Of a stretch of 64,000 nt of DNA, positions 30,937-42,459 are shown piece by piece. The stretch lies in assembly GCF_048544455.1 (NCBI RefSeq), contig NC_133537.1, positions 151,692,058 to 151,756,057 on the forward strand, given 5' to 3'. This DNA is from Silene latifolia (taxonomy: Eukaryota; Streptophyta; Magnoliopsida; Caryophyllales; Caryophyllaceae). The position numbers and the translations under genes were made by a program. The first letter of the stretch is position 1. Each line of letters opens with the position of its first letter. Below the pieces are notes generated by a model. It worked only from the letters and a program-made list of their open reading frames with translations, did no database searches and was not told the DNA's origin.

Positions 30937-33055
30937 CTTTTTTTTTCGGTAAAATGTAAGCATATTAATAAAGCAGCGAAACCATTTACATCAAAAGGTG
31001 CAAGCAAATAATTGAAACCCACATACAAGACATGCCACTATTCTCCCACACCGACCCAGCCCAAAACCGAGCTCAATAAGGAGAAACAAAAACAGGGGAA
31101 AACCAATAAATCTTGATTGAGTTTAGACAACAAACCCAGGAAACCCCCAAAAATAGAACCCTAAATCGCAATCATCATCTTCATCATCACTCCATCAAAA
31201 GTCTCATCAATCCTCCAACTCTCCGTTTGCCATCGTCCTTTATAGATAAAAACCGTGACTTCAATTCCATAGTGAGATGCTTTGCAAGGACAGACGGTCG
31301 TAAAACAAAATCATTCATTCTGCAATTATTTCGTTGCTGCCAAATCTTATAAATACAGGCATTGAGCACGACATTAATAATCTCCTTATCATCTCTGGTT
31401 CCTCCTCTGGATACTCTCTAATCTAAGAGACCATCAGCAGGTATGTCCAAGCGCAACCACTCCCCTACAATGGCAATGAATTCTCTACCGTATCTGCAGT
31501 CGAAGAAAAGGTGATCCATGTCTTCAACTCCACTGCCGCAGATATAGCAGGTATTGTCTTCTTTGATCCCTAAATTACATAATTTGGCATTAGTGTTCAT
31601 GTTACCATGTTGATAAATCCATGAAATAAAGCTGTGCTTTGGGATGGACCATTTGTTCCAAATGTATCCACACCATTGAACTTTTTGCCCCTTCTCCCTC
31701 AACCATTCATATCCTTTTGCTACAGTATATTCCTGGCCATTTTGAGTCGACCAAGTTTGTTGCTGATAAGCTACAGAGAAAATCTCTTTCGTTTGACATA
31801 TTTTCCTCCAACACCAGCTTGAGGCTGTATTAGGAGAATATGACTGCCAATTCTGACCTCTTAGATATGTATGATTAACCAATCTCACCCAAAGGTGATC
31901 AGGCTTTGTAGCTAACCACCATACCAGCTTTCTAACTGCAGCTTTATTCCATATAATGTCATTCATCAGCCCTAAGCCCCCTTCCTGTTTTGGTTTGCAA
32001 ACTTTGTCCCATGAGACTAAGGGAGATCTCCTGAATTCAACACCCCCATCCCATAAGAATTTCCTACAGATACTTTCAATTCTAGCAATGACTCCATTAG
32101 GGAGTATAAAAATTGATGCCCAATAGTTTGAAGAGTTTTAAGGACGGATTATATGAGAGTTAACCTTCCTGCATATGACAACTTTCTAGTCCCCAAACCC
32201 CTTATTCTGTTAATGACTTTATCAATGATAGGCTTGCAATCATGCGCAGTCACTCTTGTAGTTTTTATTGGCACCCAAGGTACCTAAATGGTAAAGCTCC
32301 CTCCACCAAGCCTGAAACCTGCATAATTTCTGCCTTCAAACTGTCAGGGACACCATTAAAGTAAGCATTCGATTTCCCTTTGCTTAAATTCAAGCCATAA
32401 GCCTTAGAAAAGGTAGCAAAGGGTCTTAGGACTGTCATCATGGAATAGGAGTCTCCCTTACTGAAGAGCAAAAGATCATCTGCAAACATCATGTGAGTAA
32501 GTTTCAGAGGCTTACATAAAGGGTGAAATTTGAACTTATGAGTGTTTGTTATATAAGCCATCAGTCTAGACAAATATTCCATGCAGATTGTGAATAACAA
32601 TGGTGACAATGGATCCCCCTGTCTCAGACCCCTTTGACCTTGAAAAATTCCAAAAATATCTCCATTAAGATTGAGAGAGTAAGTTGTTGTGGTCACACAT
32701 TGCATCACCCAATGTCTAAATTGAGAAGGGAACCTTAGAGCTTTAAGCATTTGATGCAAAAAAACCCCATTCAACAGTGGCATATGCTTTCTGTAATTCC
32801 ATCTTAATCAGACATCTAGGGAGCTTAATAATATCTTGGCAAATCAGTATGTTCTCCATAATACTCCTTCCTTTAATAAATCCTCCTTGATTAGGGGAAA
32901 TTAAGTCAGGGAGTACATTGGCCAATCTATTGCATAGTAGTTTGGATATGCACTTATAAATAACGTTGCAACAAGCAATAGGCCTGAATTGAAGCATACT
33001 AGTATGTCTATCAATTTTAGGGATCAGAGTAATGATAGTAGTATTCACCTGTTTG
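30937..33055 (-). mobile_element. LINE (L1-type), 3' half
   Basis: The poly(A) end appears as a T run at 30938-30946. Moving 5' on the minus strand come an untranslated tail, a C-terminal zinc-ribbon (zf-RVT) region in frame 31966-31418 with HSFISWIYQ and CYICGSGVEDMDHLFFDC, and the reverse transcriptase. The RT lies in frames 32783-32265 (RQGDPLSPLLFTICMEYLSRL, catalytic FADDLLLF) and 33060-32743 ([40 protein letters not shown]). Frames are broken between these blocks. The LINE is cut at 33055/33060 by element B and continues at 44217. Confidence 0.85.
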
Positions 33056-33060
33056 AGCAT

Positions 33061-34807
33061 TGGTCGGGACTAAATCTTTTCGGTAACTTGTCGTTAGGAG
33101 CACCTAGACCAAAACACAATTTATTACTTCACAAACAACTCTACAATTAGTAAAGAGGCAAGTAAAGGTCGGATCCCAAGGGACGGGAATTGAGATGAGA
33201 TTTCTATTGAAACTAGTGGTGTCTTAGGGGTGTTACAATTTGGGTTGATGTAGAAGGTCACTAAACTAAATAGCAATAAAAGTAAATAAGCAAGATGACT
33301 TGAAAGGGTTGTAAACAATTGATAAAAAGCACTAGGGTATCATGGGGTCATAGAGGATTCATGGGAATTGATCATAAAAACATGTTCTCAAATTATAAGC
33401 AAGCAATTATTGTTGTGATGGATTGAGTTGGGTTATATCTTACATTCCTAGGAAAGTTTGGGTCCCGGAGCCGAATCGATTAGATTGTACAACACCTACA
33501 AGTCGACTTAATCTTCCCTACTCAACAACATGGATGGTCTAATGAGACTCGAGTTGGTTTATGTCTTACAAGTCTCATTGAAAAGATAGGTCATGGGTAA
33601 AAAATGCAAGGATTCATAGGCTCGCATTTCATCAAACATAACATGTGCATGAGTTGAGATCAAAACAAGCAAGCAAATAAACCATGAAAGCATATTAATT
33701 TAAGCATGAATCATTCCCCATGTTGGTTTCCCCTAATTACCCATTAACCCTAGCTAGGTCACTACTCACTCATTATCATGTTGATCATGCTAGCAAGGTT
33801 ATCAATCATACCAACAAAATGAAACATGATGAACAAATAAAAGTAATTAACAATAATTAAAATGGGATTAAGAGAATTATACCTACTAATGATTCCAATA
33901 ATAAAGCAAAGAATAAAAGAAGTACTTGATGCTTGATTGAGAGGTTTTCAATCTCCCAATAATAACCCAAATAATCTTCAATTACCCAAAATAAAAGATG
34001 AACAAAAGAGAGATTAAGGAAATAAAACTTGTATTAAAACTTGATTAATTGTTCATTACAAAACTAAAGGGAGATTTGATTGATATTAACTACTCTAAGA
34101 ATTGATAAGAAGAACATGCTCTTCTAATTAGACTAATGGGGTATTTATAGTGGAAATTAGGTGGATGCATTAGGGTTAACTAAGGGCTAAACTAGTAATT
34201 ACACTTTTGAGATTTGAGCAGGGAGACGCCGGTATTTTTCGAAGGAAGGGCTTCTTTCTTTGAAGCTTGAAGAAACGGATTTTTGCTGGACTGGAATCCG
34301 TGCGTCTTAGGCACGGGACGGCCGGATTCAACGGTCTCTGCCCGGGCGTCTTTGGGGGAAGACGCACGACTTTTGGTAGCTGCTGCCCGGGCTTCTTTGA
34401 AGGAAGACGCACGGATTGTCGTGCTGGGGACGGGTGGATTCAGGGCAATCCGCACGGATTGCTCCTCAGTCTTGTTTCTTCTTCTTTTCTTCCCTTTTCT
34501 TCATAAAATCCTTGGGGATTTCCTTGGGGATGCAAGGATCTTTCCTCAACATTGCTCATCTACTATAATATGTAGAAAGGCCTTCTAATCTTGTCTCTCC
34601 TTGAAGCTTGGTCATTGAATTCAATCAATTTAGTCTCATTTTGCCAACAAAATGCAAGGTTTGCACTCCTTTCCTACCAAGGACACAAAACCTCAAAGAA
34701 TATGCAAAACAAAGAACTAAAGACAATAAATGACCCAAATATGCACTAAAAAACATGGGAACAAGGCTAATTTGGGGACTAAATATGCGCTAATTGTGGT
34801 CACATAA
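33061..34807 (-). repeat. 3' LTR of element B
   Basis: The 1747-bp LTR starts TGGTCGGG; its right end is ACATAA where the other copy has ACATCA. It aligns with 42460-44211 throughout, roughly 97% alike, with the lowest identity in the array. It shares most of its length with the A LTRs, except the first 60 bp (U5 end) and the array. A TATA box (CTATAAATACC on the minus strand) is at 34138-34152. Confidence 0.92.
34285..34460. repeat. Palindromic module array, 3' LTR of B
   Basis: Modules include GAATCCGTGCGTCTT, GACGGCCGGATTC, GAAGACGCACGACTT, GAAGACGCACGGATT and AATCCGCACGGATT. The pattern is that of A, with CA as the favoured central dinucleotide instead of AG/CT. SmaI-like CCCGGG occurs twice. 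Confidence 0.78.
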
Positions 34808-36876
34808 AATATCCCCAAACCGAACCTTTGTTCGTCCCGAGTAAAGAGGTGACAAATACTAGGACCATTATTTAAACTAACCTAATAACATAGCCGATAT
34901 GAGACAATTAGCGGGTCTCACTCCGCCCCTTCAACTCACAACAAGACAACTATGAGGTAGGATGCCTTCTTGCAAGGCAAGGTGGGTCTTGCCAAAATGG
35001 CGACACATCCAAACATTAAGCACACAAAATCAAATAATGGATGCATCTACAAAAGAAATAGCCACTTCCTCATCAAGTGGCGGAGGCAACTAAAAGAGAA
35101 CAAATTTAAGAGCATATAATCCGTCACAAATAGTAGTTCAACAAATTACTAAGGCTAAGAGGATGGCACTAAATCACCTCCAAATGGTGTTAAACTAGAC
35201 TACTTTCGTCCTCAATTTCCAAATGCTTTCGTCAAGAGCGATCGGATGGTTATGGAATGATGATCCCTATGATGCTAGTAGCATATGACATGATAAGTCT
35301 CGAATTCTCTACAAAAGTAAAGGTCATGGATCGTCCCAAGCTCGACAAAGTGGCTTGACAAAAAGGCTTTTTGGGAATGAAATGCTCAAATCTTTATAAA
35401 CAAAGGGTGGATATGACTAGTATTCAAAATTTGACCTCATTCAACTTTCACATTTCAAAAATTAGAGATGGGGTTTGTCTCTTCCGGGCTAGTGTCCTTT
35501 GCTTTCGCCAATCGCTTATTAGGCAACCGGTTAACCTCTAGACAATAGCTTTTCGGGGTGATAGTCACTCTGTCTCTGGGCGGTCGAATTCACAACCGTG
35601 TGGGGGCCCAATTCAATGGATCCCTCTCCAAAGCACATCGAAGTGGTACACCTCCATCAAAACAACTAAAATTCTTAATAATTCAACATTTCATAACATT
35701 TGAGGTTTCCTTGGCAATAAATTACTTCCACATAACAAAATTTTTGAAATGAGCACTTCAAACTTATTGATAGAAAATATTTTTGGGTTGCCTTACCACA
35801 AGGTCAATCAAGGTCACCTAGACAAGTTAACCAAGTCCACATCGCATCACGGGGTTGGAATAGGTGACTCACATGCAAACCCTTGACTAGACTTTGGGTC
35901 ATGGGTCAAAAGATACTAGTATGACACAACCTAGGGTGTTTTACAACCATTCTAGTAGGCAAAGTCTTAAGTTGAAAAAGTATTTGTAATGGCTTAGTTG
36001 CTCTTGTCAATGTTCTCAATTAGGTACTTTTCAAAATATTTTATCTAAATGCAACTATATGCCATGATGCAACTAATATATACATCCTAATGCAAGTGAT
36101 TCTACCAACTAATATGACATATAAACTAAATGCAAGTCCTAAGTTCACATTGTTATACCGCATCAATCAAAATAAAGCCACATAGTCATTAACATAAAGA
36201 GGAAAAAGGAGATTGGAAAGATCATACCATGCAGTCTTCATGATCCTCATGCCTCGGATGTGGCGTAGTCAATCAATGTGAACAAGGATAGACAAACATA
36301 ATATATACAAACAATATATACAAGACTACACTACAAAGGAAATGAACTTGTTTTTGGGTTTTTCAATTTTCAAATTTTTATGGTTTTTCGAAATTTTTCA
36401 ATTTTTTTGGATTTTTGAATAAAAGTTAAGTTAGAATTCCCCATCACCACACTAATATGGGCATTGTCCTCAATGGCCAAAATGATGGGAAATTACGCAA
36501 ACATGATGCATGAATTCTATACTAAATGCAAGCTACACTAATCTATACTACATGATGCATGGTTTTTGTTTATGACGGAGAGGATAATTTAGATTACCTC
36601 CCGTTGTGTATGCATGTACTTCCCCAAACCGATTTAGACATTATTGCTAATGTCCTAAGGTTGGGTGTAGTTCATGCACACTCTATGCAATGCATGAAAC
36701 TAATTTTGTCATTTTGGATTTTCAAAAGGTGGGAACAATAAAATGAGAACACCTCAATGGGGTCGAGGTGTTAGTCCTCTATGGTGCTACGACTACTCTA
36801 ACAATGATCAAGATAAATAAATAAAACAAAGACAGAGATAGACAAACCTCAAGAGGGTAGGAGCCTCTAAAGCTTG
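34808..36876 (-). other. Non-coding 3' spacer and polypurine tract of element B
   Basis: This is a close copy of 5804-7932 in A, aligned over the full length with only scattered differences. The polypurine tract GGTTTGGGGATATT lies next to the LTR (34808-34822). No reading frame is conserved with A or C on either strand, so I call it non-coding. Confidence 0.75.
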
Positions 36877-36904
36877 CTAATCTTCCATCATATCATCACT
36901 ATCA

Positions 36905-38469
36905 TCATCTTCCTTCATCTTCCTTAGTAGAAGTGGATTCATCACCACTTTCTTCTTCACTTTCTTGCTCACCTTGCTCATCATCCTCTTCTCCTTCTTC
37001 ACTAGCTTCTTCATCAATGTTATCATCAACCTCTTCATTACCGACAACCTCATTATCACCCGGAACAACCCTAGATGCACTCGGAAAGAAGACTTCCCTA
37101 TCCGCCCAACTAGGCAAAGGACATGAAGGGTCAAGTAGTCCTTGCCTAGCTAAGTGAAGGAGGGGTGGATATTGGGCTAAGTAAGCATTTTTCTATCCTC
37201 GAAGGCTTGCTTGTGCATCTCTTGCATGAGAAGAGTCAAGTAATCATTTCTTGCTTCAACACCTTCGGGCTTGAACTCTTGGTACTCGAAAGGATAGGGT
37301 GGTGTGACAATGGAAGAGGAGGGCATTTCAATTTCACCCTTTTGTTGTCGGATAATGTACTCGGCCTCTTTTGATAGGGGAAGTAGATAGTTGGTCCGGT
37401 GGACACTCAATCGACAAATCTTTGAAGGCAAAGTGAAAGATCTAGCCTCATTAGTGAGCCATCCATACTTGGTGTCAAGAGGGTTATGGGTAACCCACTT
37501 GTACTTGTATATCATAGTATTAATATCAATGAGATGACCACCCTCTTTCGCCTCATACTTGCTATCCTTGTTGAAGTTTGGATCAAAGTATTTAGCTAGA
37601 ATAGTGACTAGGCCTCCATTCACAATAACGGTAGTGCCTTTCTTCCCACAATCAATATTTAGCCATCTATCCACCAAAAGCCTTAGAGAGTTGAAAGGCT
37701 TGGTGAATTCCCTTCCAATGTTCAAAGCCGACTCAAGAAGAACAAAATCGAGTTTGGTGAAATGGTTGGTGTCTTTTCTTGCAATGATGGTGTTCCCTAT
37801 GACCTTGTGCCACACTCTAATGCCCGGATGGTGGACTAGTAGAGTGCGACTAGCATGAAAGTCCTCAAATTTCCTTCCGGAAATCGCCTCCCAAAGAGGG
37901 TCGGGGTCATACTTGCCAACATTCTTAAAATAACTTGGTGAATTACCAAGACCCAAAGCTTTACCCATTTCCTCAAAGGAGATGCGCCTACTAACATTAG
38001 CTAGACGAAACTCCATGGTCTCCATAGTCTCAACCTTGTTAACTTTCAAAGAACTCAAAAATTCTAAGGTAAGGGAGGGGTATGTCAATTCTTTTGATTC
38101 AAACAATTTCTCCAACCCCATGGCTCTAAAGAAGGCTCTAGTTTGCTCAAGGACACCCAACTTATCTAAGGTATCTTCACAAATAAACTTGGTGGATAGA
38201 AATGATTTTCTGGCAAACTTGGCAAAAGTGTCCCTATGGGATTTGGAAATGAAAATTACCTCCGGATAATTCGAAAGTTGAGCAATTTCCGGAGTAGTAG
38301 ATGTTGTTGCTTCCATGGGAGGTTGTTCTTGTTGCACTTCCAAGTTTGGGTTAGCTACCACCATAGCCAATGCTTTCTTTGCTTGAAGACTCTTTTGTCT
38401 TGATGAAAGTGCCTTTGCCTTTGGTGCCTTTGCCTTTGTTGCTTTTGTTGCTCCCTTAGTCCTTGCCAT
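36905..38469 (-). CDS. Athila ORF3 of element B, second sequence type, one frameshift near its 3' end
   Basis: From MARTKG (38469) the frame is open for about 430 residues to 37177. One base out of frame, the next piece (37117-36905) supplies an acidic tail (DDNIDEEASEEGEEDDEQGE). The likely break is an A run near 37185. The N-terminus is rich in Lys/Ala (KGATKATKAKAPKAKAL). The core matches ORF3 of A in order (STKFICEDTLDKLGV, SLTLEFLSSLK, MEFRLANVSRRISFEE) but at low identity. No signal peptide or membrane helix is seen, so an envelope function is doubtful. A basic head and acidic tail suit a nucleic-acid or chromatin contact. An in-frame upstream Met at 38484 is the alternative start. Confidence 0.75.
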
Positions 38470-38721
38470 TGATGAATAAACCAAGAAAAGAGTGAAAAAT
38501 CTTCAATTTCTAGTGCACCCAAATCGATTTAAAGATGAAAGGCTTTGCCTTTATGAATTCAAAAATCGACTCAAAGGTTGAAGATTTTGTGCTTGGTTTT
38601 GATTTTTGTTGAAAGAGAAGTGATTTATTTTTTCTTAAAAGGATGTTTTGATTTGATTTTGGTGAATGTTATTGAGGAATCTTGTTTTTGTGATGGAGAG
38701 GATGAGGGTTTTGGAGTTATG

Positions 38722-38790
38722 AGGTTTATAAGTAGTGTTATGAATGAAGGAATGAAGGAATAAATGTAGGAGGGGGTTTATAAAACCCGA
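38722..38790 (-). promoter_or_regulatory. Candidate internal TATA box(es) ahead of ORF3, element B
   Basis: The minus strand shows GTTTTATAAACCCC at about 38775-38788 and CTACTTATAAACCTC at about 38722-38736. These are 250-320 bp upstream of the ORF3 start and immediately downstream of the array at 38808-39180. Confidence 0.5.
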
Positions 38791-38807
38791 AAATTTTGAA
38801 ATGCAGG

Positions 38808-39180
38808 GGCAAGACGGGCGGTTTTTGCTCGGGACGCCCGGATTCGGCCTGTTCTGGGTTGGGAAATTCTCGCCTAAAGACGGGCGGATTTGAACAAAGA
38901 CGGGCGGATTTGAAAATGCGGGACAGGCGTCTTCCAGGGAAGACGGGCGGATTCCTTTACAGGGATTTTTCTTGTTTTCTCAGCTTAAAAGACGGGTGTC
39001 TTTCCCTTCAGGACGGGCGTCTTTTTGAAGACGAGCGGATTTCAAAGCAGGACGCCCGGATTCGTTGACAGTCAGAAATTTCGAAAATTCAGCTCATGAT
39101 GGACGGGCGTGTTCTGCCCAATATGCCTGGATTGCCTGAAGACGGGCGGATTCTCCTGAACCCGCTCGGATTCGACCCCT
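38808..39180. repeat. Internal palindromic module array of element B, between protease and ORF3
   Basis: About 15 modules occur, such as GACGGGCGGATT, GACGCCCGGATTC, GACGAGCGGATTTC, GACGGGCGTCTTT and CCGCTCGGATTCG, with irregular spacers. Position and pattern match 9715-10130 in A, but the order and spacers do not align. The array thus keeps its style rather than its sequence. Confidence 0.78.
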
Positions 39181-39519
39181 TTTTACCCAGATTCAGTTCC
39201 ATCCGTGCACTTTGCATATCCCTTGTCATTTTTCCACTCTTCTTCATATCTCGTGTTCTTCATTGTGGGGGCAATACTAAGGCATGGATAGCCTAGGCAA
39301 TTGCCATCCCCACACTAAGCTAAAGCACTACACAACAATTGAAATTATTAGTCCCTCCCTCACTTCTCTCAAACATGATAATTATCTTGATCAAAGTATA
39401 AAAATCCAAAAATGACAAAAAATGCAATATAACAATTGAAATGCAAATTAAGGAGTTAGAAATATTTACAAATGGTGGTTTAGGGAGGACTCCACCAAAC
39501 TCTCATTCTCGATGAGCTG

Positions 39520-40398
39520 TCAAGGGGGCATGTTCAAAGTGTTGTTGACGTTGCTCAACACCTTGAAAAAGTAATCAAAAGCTTGTTCATTGTCATGATA
39601 GAGGTCTTCAATAGACCTTGGCCCTTGTTGTCGGTCTTGATTGATGGCACTACCAATGTAGGGATTAAAAATCCCTTCTAATTCGTCGTCCCAAAGAACA
39701 CAAACTTCATTAAGTTGATCATTGAAAATCTCTTGATTTGAAGGAGACAACTCTCCCATTTCCTTTTCTTGGCCAATAAGGCTATCTTCTTCATTGCTTG
39801 ACTTTGGTGAGCTTTGCAAGCTCTCTTTGTCACAATTCACTTGCTCTTTGAATGGAGTATCTTCAATTTTCTTCTTCCATTGGAGTTCCGACTTCTTCCT
39901 TTCATCCTTCCGACTATAATAATCGATCATAAAACACGATTCATGTAAACGGGGAGCTCTCATAGTCTTGTCAAGGTTGAAAGTTATGCTCTCATCCCCA
40001 ACTTCTAGAGTGAGCTCACCATGTTTCACATCAATCACCGCACCCGCGGTGTGTAAGAAAGGTCTTCCTAGAATGATTGGAATGTAGGAATCTTCCTCCA
40101 TATCAACAATGACACAGTCCACCGGGATAAAAAACTTCCCAATTCGTACGGGAACATCTTCCCATATCCCTAATGGTGTCTTCGTCGATCTATCGGCCAT
40201 TTGGAGTGTGATATTGGTGCATTTAAGCTCTCCCATCCCCAACCTTTTTACTCACCGAGTACGGCATAACACTCACACTAGCCCCTAGATCACATAAGGC
40301 TTTGTTGATTGTGGTGTCGCCAATGGTACACGGTATTGAGAAGCTTCCCGGATCCTTGAGTTTTGGAGGTGAACTCCCTTGAAGTACTGCACTACTCA
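39520..40398 (-). pseudogene. Athila protease and acidic C-terminal extension, element B, frameshifted
   Basis: The gag frame stops at 40396. In a shifted frame, protease begins with the active-site segment CDLGASVSVMP (about 40260-40300); Asp-Leu-Gly-Ala is the usual Athila variant. A second shift near 40243 leads to the frame 40242-39520, with LGRPFLHTAGAVIDV and ESCFMIDYYS. In Athila that last motif lies at the protease-to-RT linker. Here it is followed by about 110 charged residues (ending NNTLNMPP) instead of reverse transcriptase. A's pol ORF starts at the equivalent motif (MDFID), so the two elements are cut at the same point. Confidence 0.8.
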
Positions 40399-42318
40399 CT
40401 TAGTGAAGGCGATAGTCTCAAGCTTCCGGATCGACTTCTTCCTTGTGAGGATGTCTTTCATGTATTTCGCATAGGCCGACACGTGATTGATTAATTCCGT
40501 GAAAGGAATTGATACTTCCAAATTCTTCACAATTTCCATAAACTTTCCAAGTTGGTCATCAAATTTGGGCTTGGCTTGACGACTTGAAAAAGGAAGTCTA
40601 ATCACAATGGGCTCCTTCTCCTTGACCTTGTATTCATTTTTCTTTGAAATTTCTTCTCTTGATGATTCTCCATCTTTGGAGTTTTGCACAACTTCTTCCT
40701 TATCACTAGCTTCCACAACTTCATCCTCAACTTGTTTCTTCGGTGCTTCATACCGTGTACCACTTCTCAAGTGAATGGCACTAACCGTTTCATGTCTTGG
40801 GGGATTACTTTGAGGTGGTAATTGCCCCTTTTGTCTTTGTGAGCTTGAAGATGCTAGTTGAGTCAATTGGGTTTCCAACATCTTGGTGTGAGCTAGAATG
40901 TTGTTGATTGTGGTTTCCTTTGCTTGACAATCTTTTTGCATTTGAGTGAAAAATTCTTGTTGATTCTTATGCATTTGGAGGACCGCTTTTTGAACATTAA
41001 AACCTTGGTCATTTTGTTGATTGTATGGATTTTGATTTTGGTAACCTTGGTTTTGGTTGTAAAAGGGTCTTTGATTTTGGTTTCTCATGGGAGGTGGGGT
41101 GTATGTTGTTTGAGGGTTTTGAACATTTTGGCTTTTATATGAGAGATTTGGATGGAATTTGGTGTTTTCATTGTAATAGTTGGAATAAGGGGTACCACTC
41201 TTGTATGCTTGGAAAGCATTCACTTGTTCATTTGTTCCCCTATATTCACTTTGGTCATGTCCCAAAGTTCCATAATTCTCACATATCCCACTTGGGATTG
41301 ATGAGGATGCCGTCATGGCATTAACATGATGCCTTGGTGATTTTGAGGCTTCTTCAAGTCTAGCCATAGCTTTTTCAAACTTTAAATTGATTGTGTCGAT
41401 GTGAGCACTAAGTTGAGCACCCAATTGAGTAACGGAGTCCACTTCATGCTTTCCTCCTCTAGTAGCCTTGCGAGGTCTACTATATTGTGAGTTATGGACC
41501 GCCATCTCCTCAATTTTGTTCCAAGTTTGATTGTCATCAACTTCGGTGAACATTCCATTCGATCCCATGTTGAGAATGTTCCTTGAATCTTCATATAGAC
41601 CGTTCCAAAATTGTTGTACCAAGAACCACTCGCTAAGTCCATGATGAGGACATGAGCGACAAATTCCCTTGAACCGCTCCCAAGCTTCATACAAAGATTC
41701 TTCATCCCTTTGCTTAAAACCCGTAATTTGAGCTCTTAGCATGTTAGTCTTTTCCGGTGGGTAGAATTTTTTGTAGAAAGCTAGAGCCAACTTCTTCCAA
41801 GAATCAATTCCGAGAGTGGCCTTATCAAGGCCCTTCAACCATTGTTTCGCGGTGCCAATTAGAGAAAAAGGAAATAAGACCCATCGAATTTGGTCTTGAG
41901 TTACACCGGTTTGAGAGATCGCATCACAATAGTCACAAAAGGTCTTCATATGAGAATGAGGGTCTTCACTAGGTATCCCCCCAAATTGGCTCCTTTCGAC
42001 TAATTGGATAAAGGCGGATTTGGCAATAAAATTTCCGGTCAAATGTTGTGGTGTGGGAGTACCATTTGGTAGGTTCTCCTCGGTGGGTACGGAATGTGAT
42101 GAAAACTTAGGCATTGTAGGTTGATTTTGTGTGGTATTTTCTGTTGGGTTCTCCTCACCTTCTCTTGCAAAAGGGTTGATGAACTCAATAGTTGGTTGAA
42201 TATCCACAACCTCACTAATACCTCTCAAATTTCTCCTAGCAAGTCTTCTATTGGTTGTCAAAGTTCTTTCAATTTCACGATCAAAAGGTAACAAATCACC
42301 TTGTGACCTTCTAGACAT
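40396..42318 (-). CDS. Athila gag of element B
   Basis: The frame is open for about 640 residues from MSRRSQGD (42318). The order is a basic N-terminus; the capsid-like retrotransposon gag domain at about residues 95-260 (TGNFIAKSAFIQLVERSQFGG, AKQWLKGL, YEAWERFKGICRSCPHHG, NGLYEDSRNILN); a zinc knuckle; a Gln/Asn/Tyr-rich stretch; a coiled coil (QMHKNQQEFFTQMQKD); and the region leading to protease. The knuckle reads CENYGTLGHDQSEY (about 41240-41282), so two of three cysteines are tyrosine, which would prevent zinc binding. The gag is otherwise full length. The stop at 40396 separates it from protease; a frameshift is likelier than a normal gag stop, since the protease frame is open on the other side. 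Confidence 0.85.
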   Translation of the reverse strand: MSRRSQGDLLPFDREIERTLTTNRRLARRNLRGISEVVDIQPTIEFINPFAREGEENPTENTTQNQPTMPKFSSHSVPTEENLPNGTPTPQHLTGNFIAKSAFIQLVERSQFGGIPSEDPHSHMKTFCDYCDAISQTGVTQDQIRWVLFPFSLIGTAKQWLKGLDKATLGIDSWKKLALAFYKKFYPPEKTNMLRAQITGFKQRDEESLYEAWERFKGICRSCPHHGLSEWFLVQQFWNGLYEDSRNILNMGSNGMFTEVDDNQTWNKIEEMAVHNSQYSRPRKATRGGKHEVDSVTQLGAQLSAHIDTINLKFEKAMARLEEASKSPRHHVNAMTASSSIPSGICENYGTLGHDQSEYRGTNEQVNAFQAYKSGTPYSNYYNENTKFHPNLSYKSQNVQNPQTTYTPPPMRNQNQRPFYNQNQGYQNQNPYNQQNDQGFNVQKAVLQMHKNQQEFFTQMQKDCQAKETTINNILAHTKMLETQLTQLASSSSQRQKGQLPPQSNPPRHETVSAIHLRSGTRYEAPKKQVEDEVVEASDKEEVVQNSKDGESSREEISKKNEYKVKEKEPIVIRLPFSSRQAKPKFDDQLGKFMEIVKNLEVSIPFTELINHVSAYAKYMKDILTRKKSIRKLETIAFTK

Positions 42319-42459
42319 GCAAAATATCAAACAACTCGAAAACAATTAGAACAAACCTTGAGGAGTTTTACTTCCCCAAGGCAAAGAAAGACACAACTAA
42401 TAACAATATAAGAAAATCTAAATCAAGTTAACACCGTCCCCGGCAACGGCGCCATTTTT
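42319..42459 (-). promoter_or_regulatory. Leader with tRNA-Asp primer-binding site, element B
   Basis: The plus strand at 42437-42454 reads TCCCCGGCAACGGCGCCA, an 18-base match to the tRNA-Asp 3' end. The leader is nearly identical to that of A, up to the base before each start codon region. Confidence 0.9.

Noticed and set aside
36877..37134. Separate acidic protein gene downstream of ORF3 in B
   Set aside because: It is the frameshifted tail of ORF3: the A and C ORF3 genes have a similar acidic tail at the same place.
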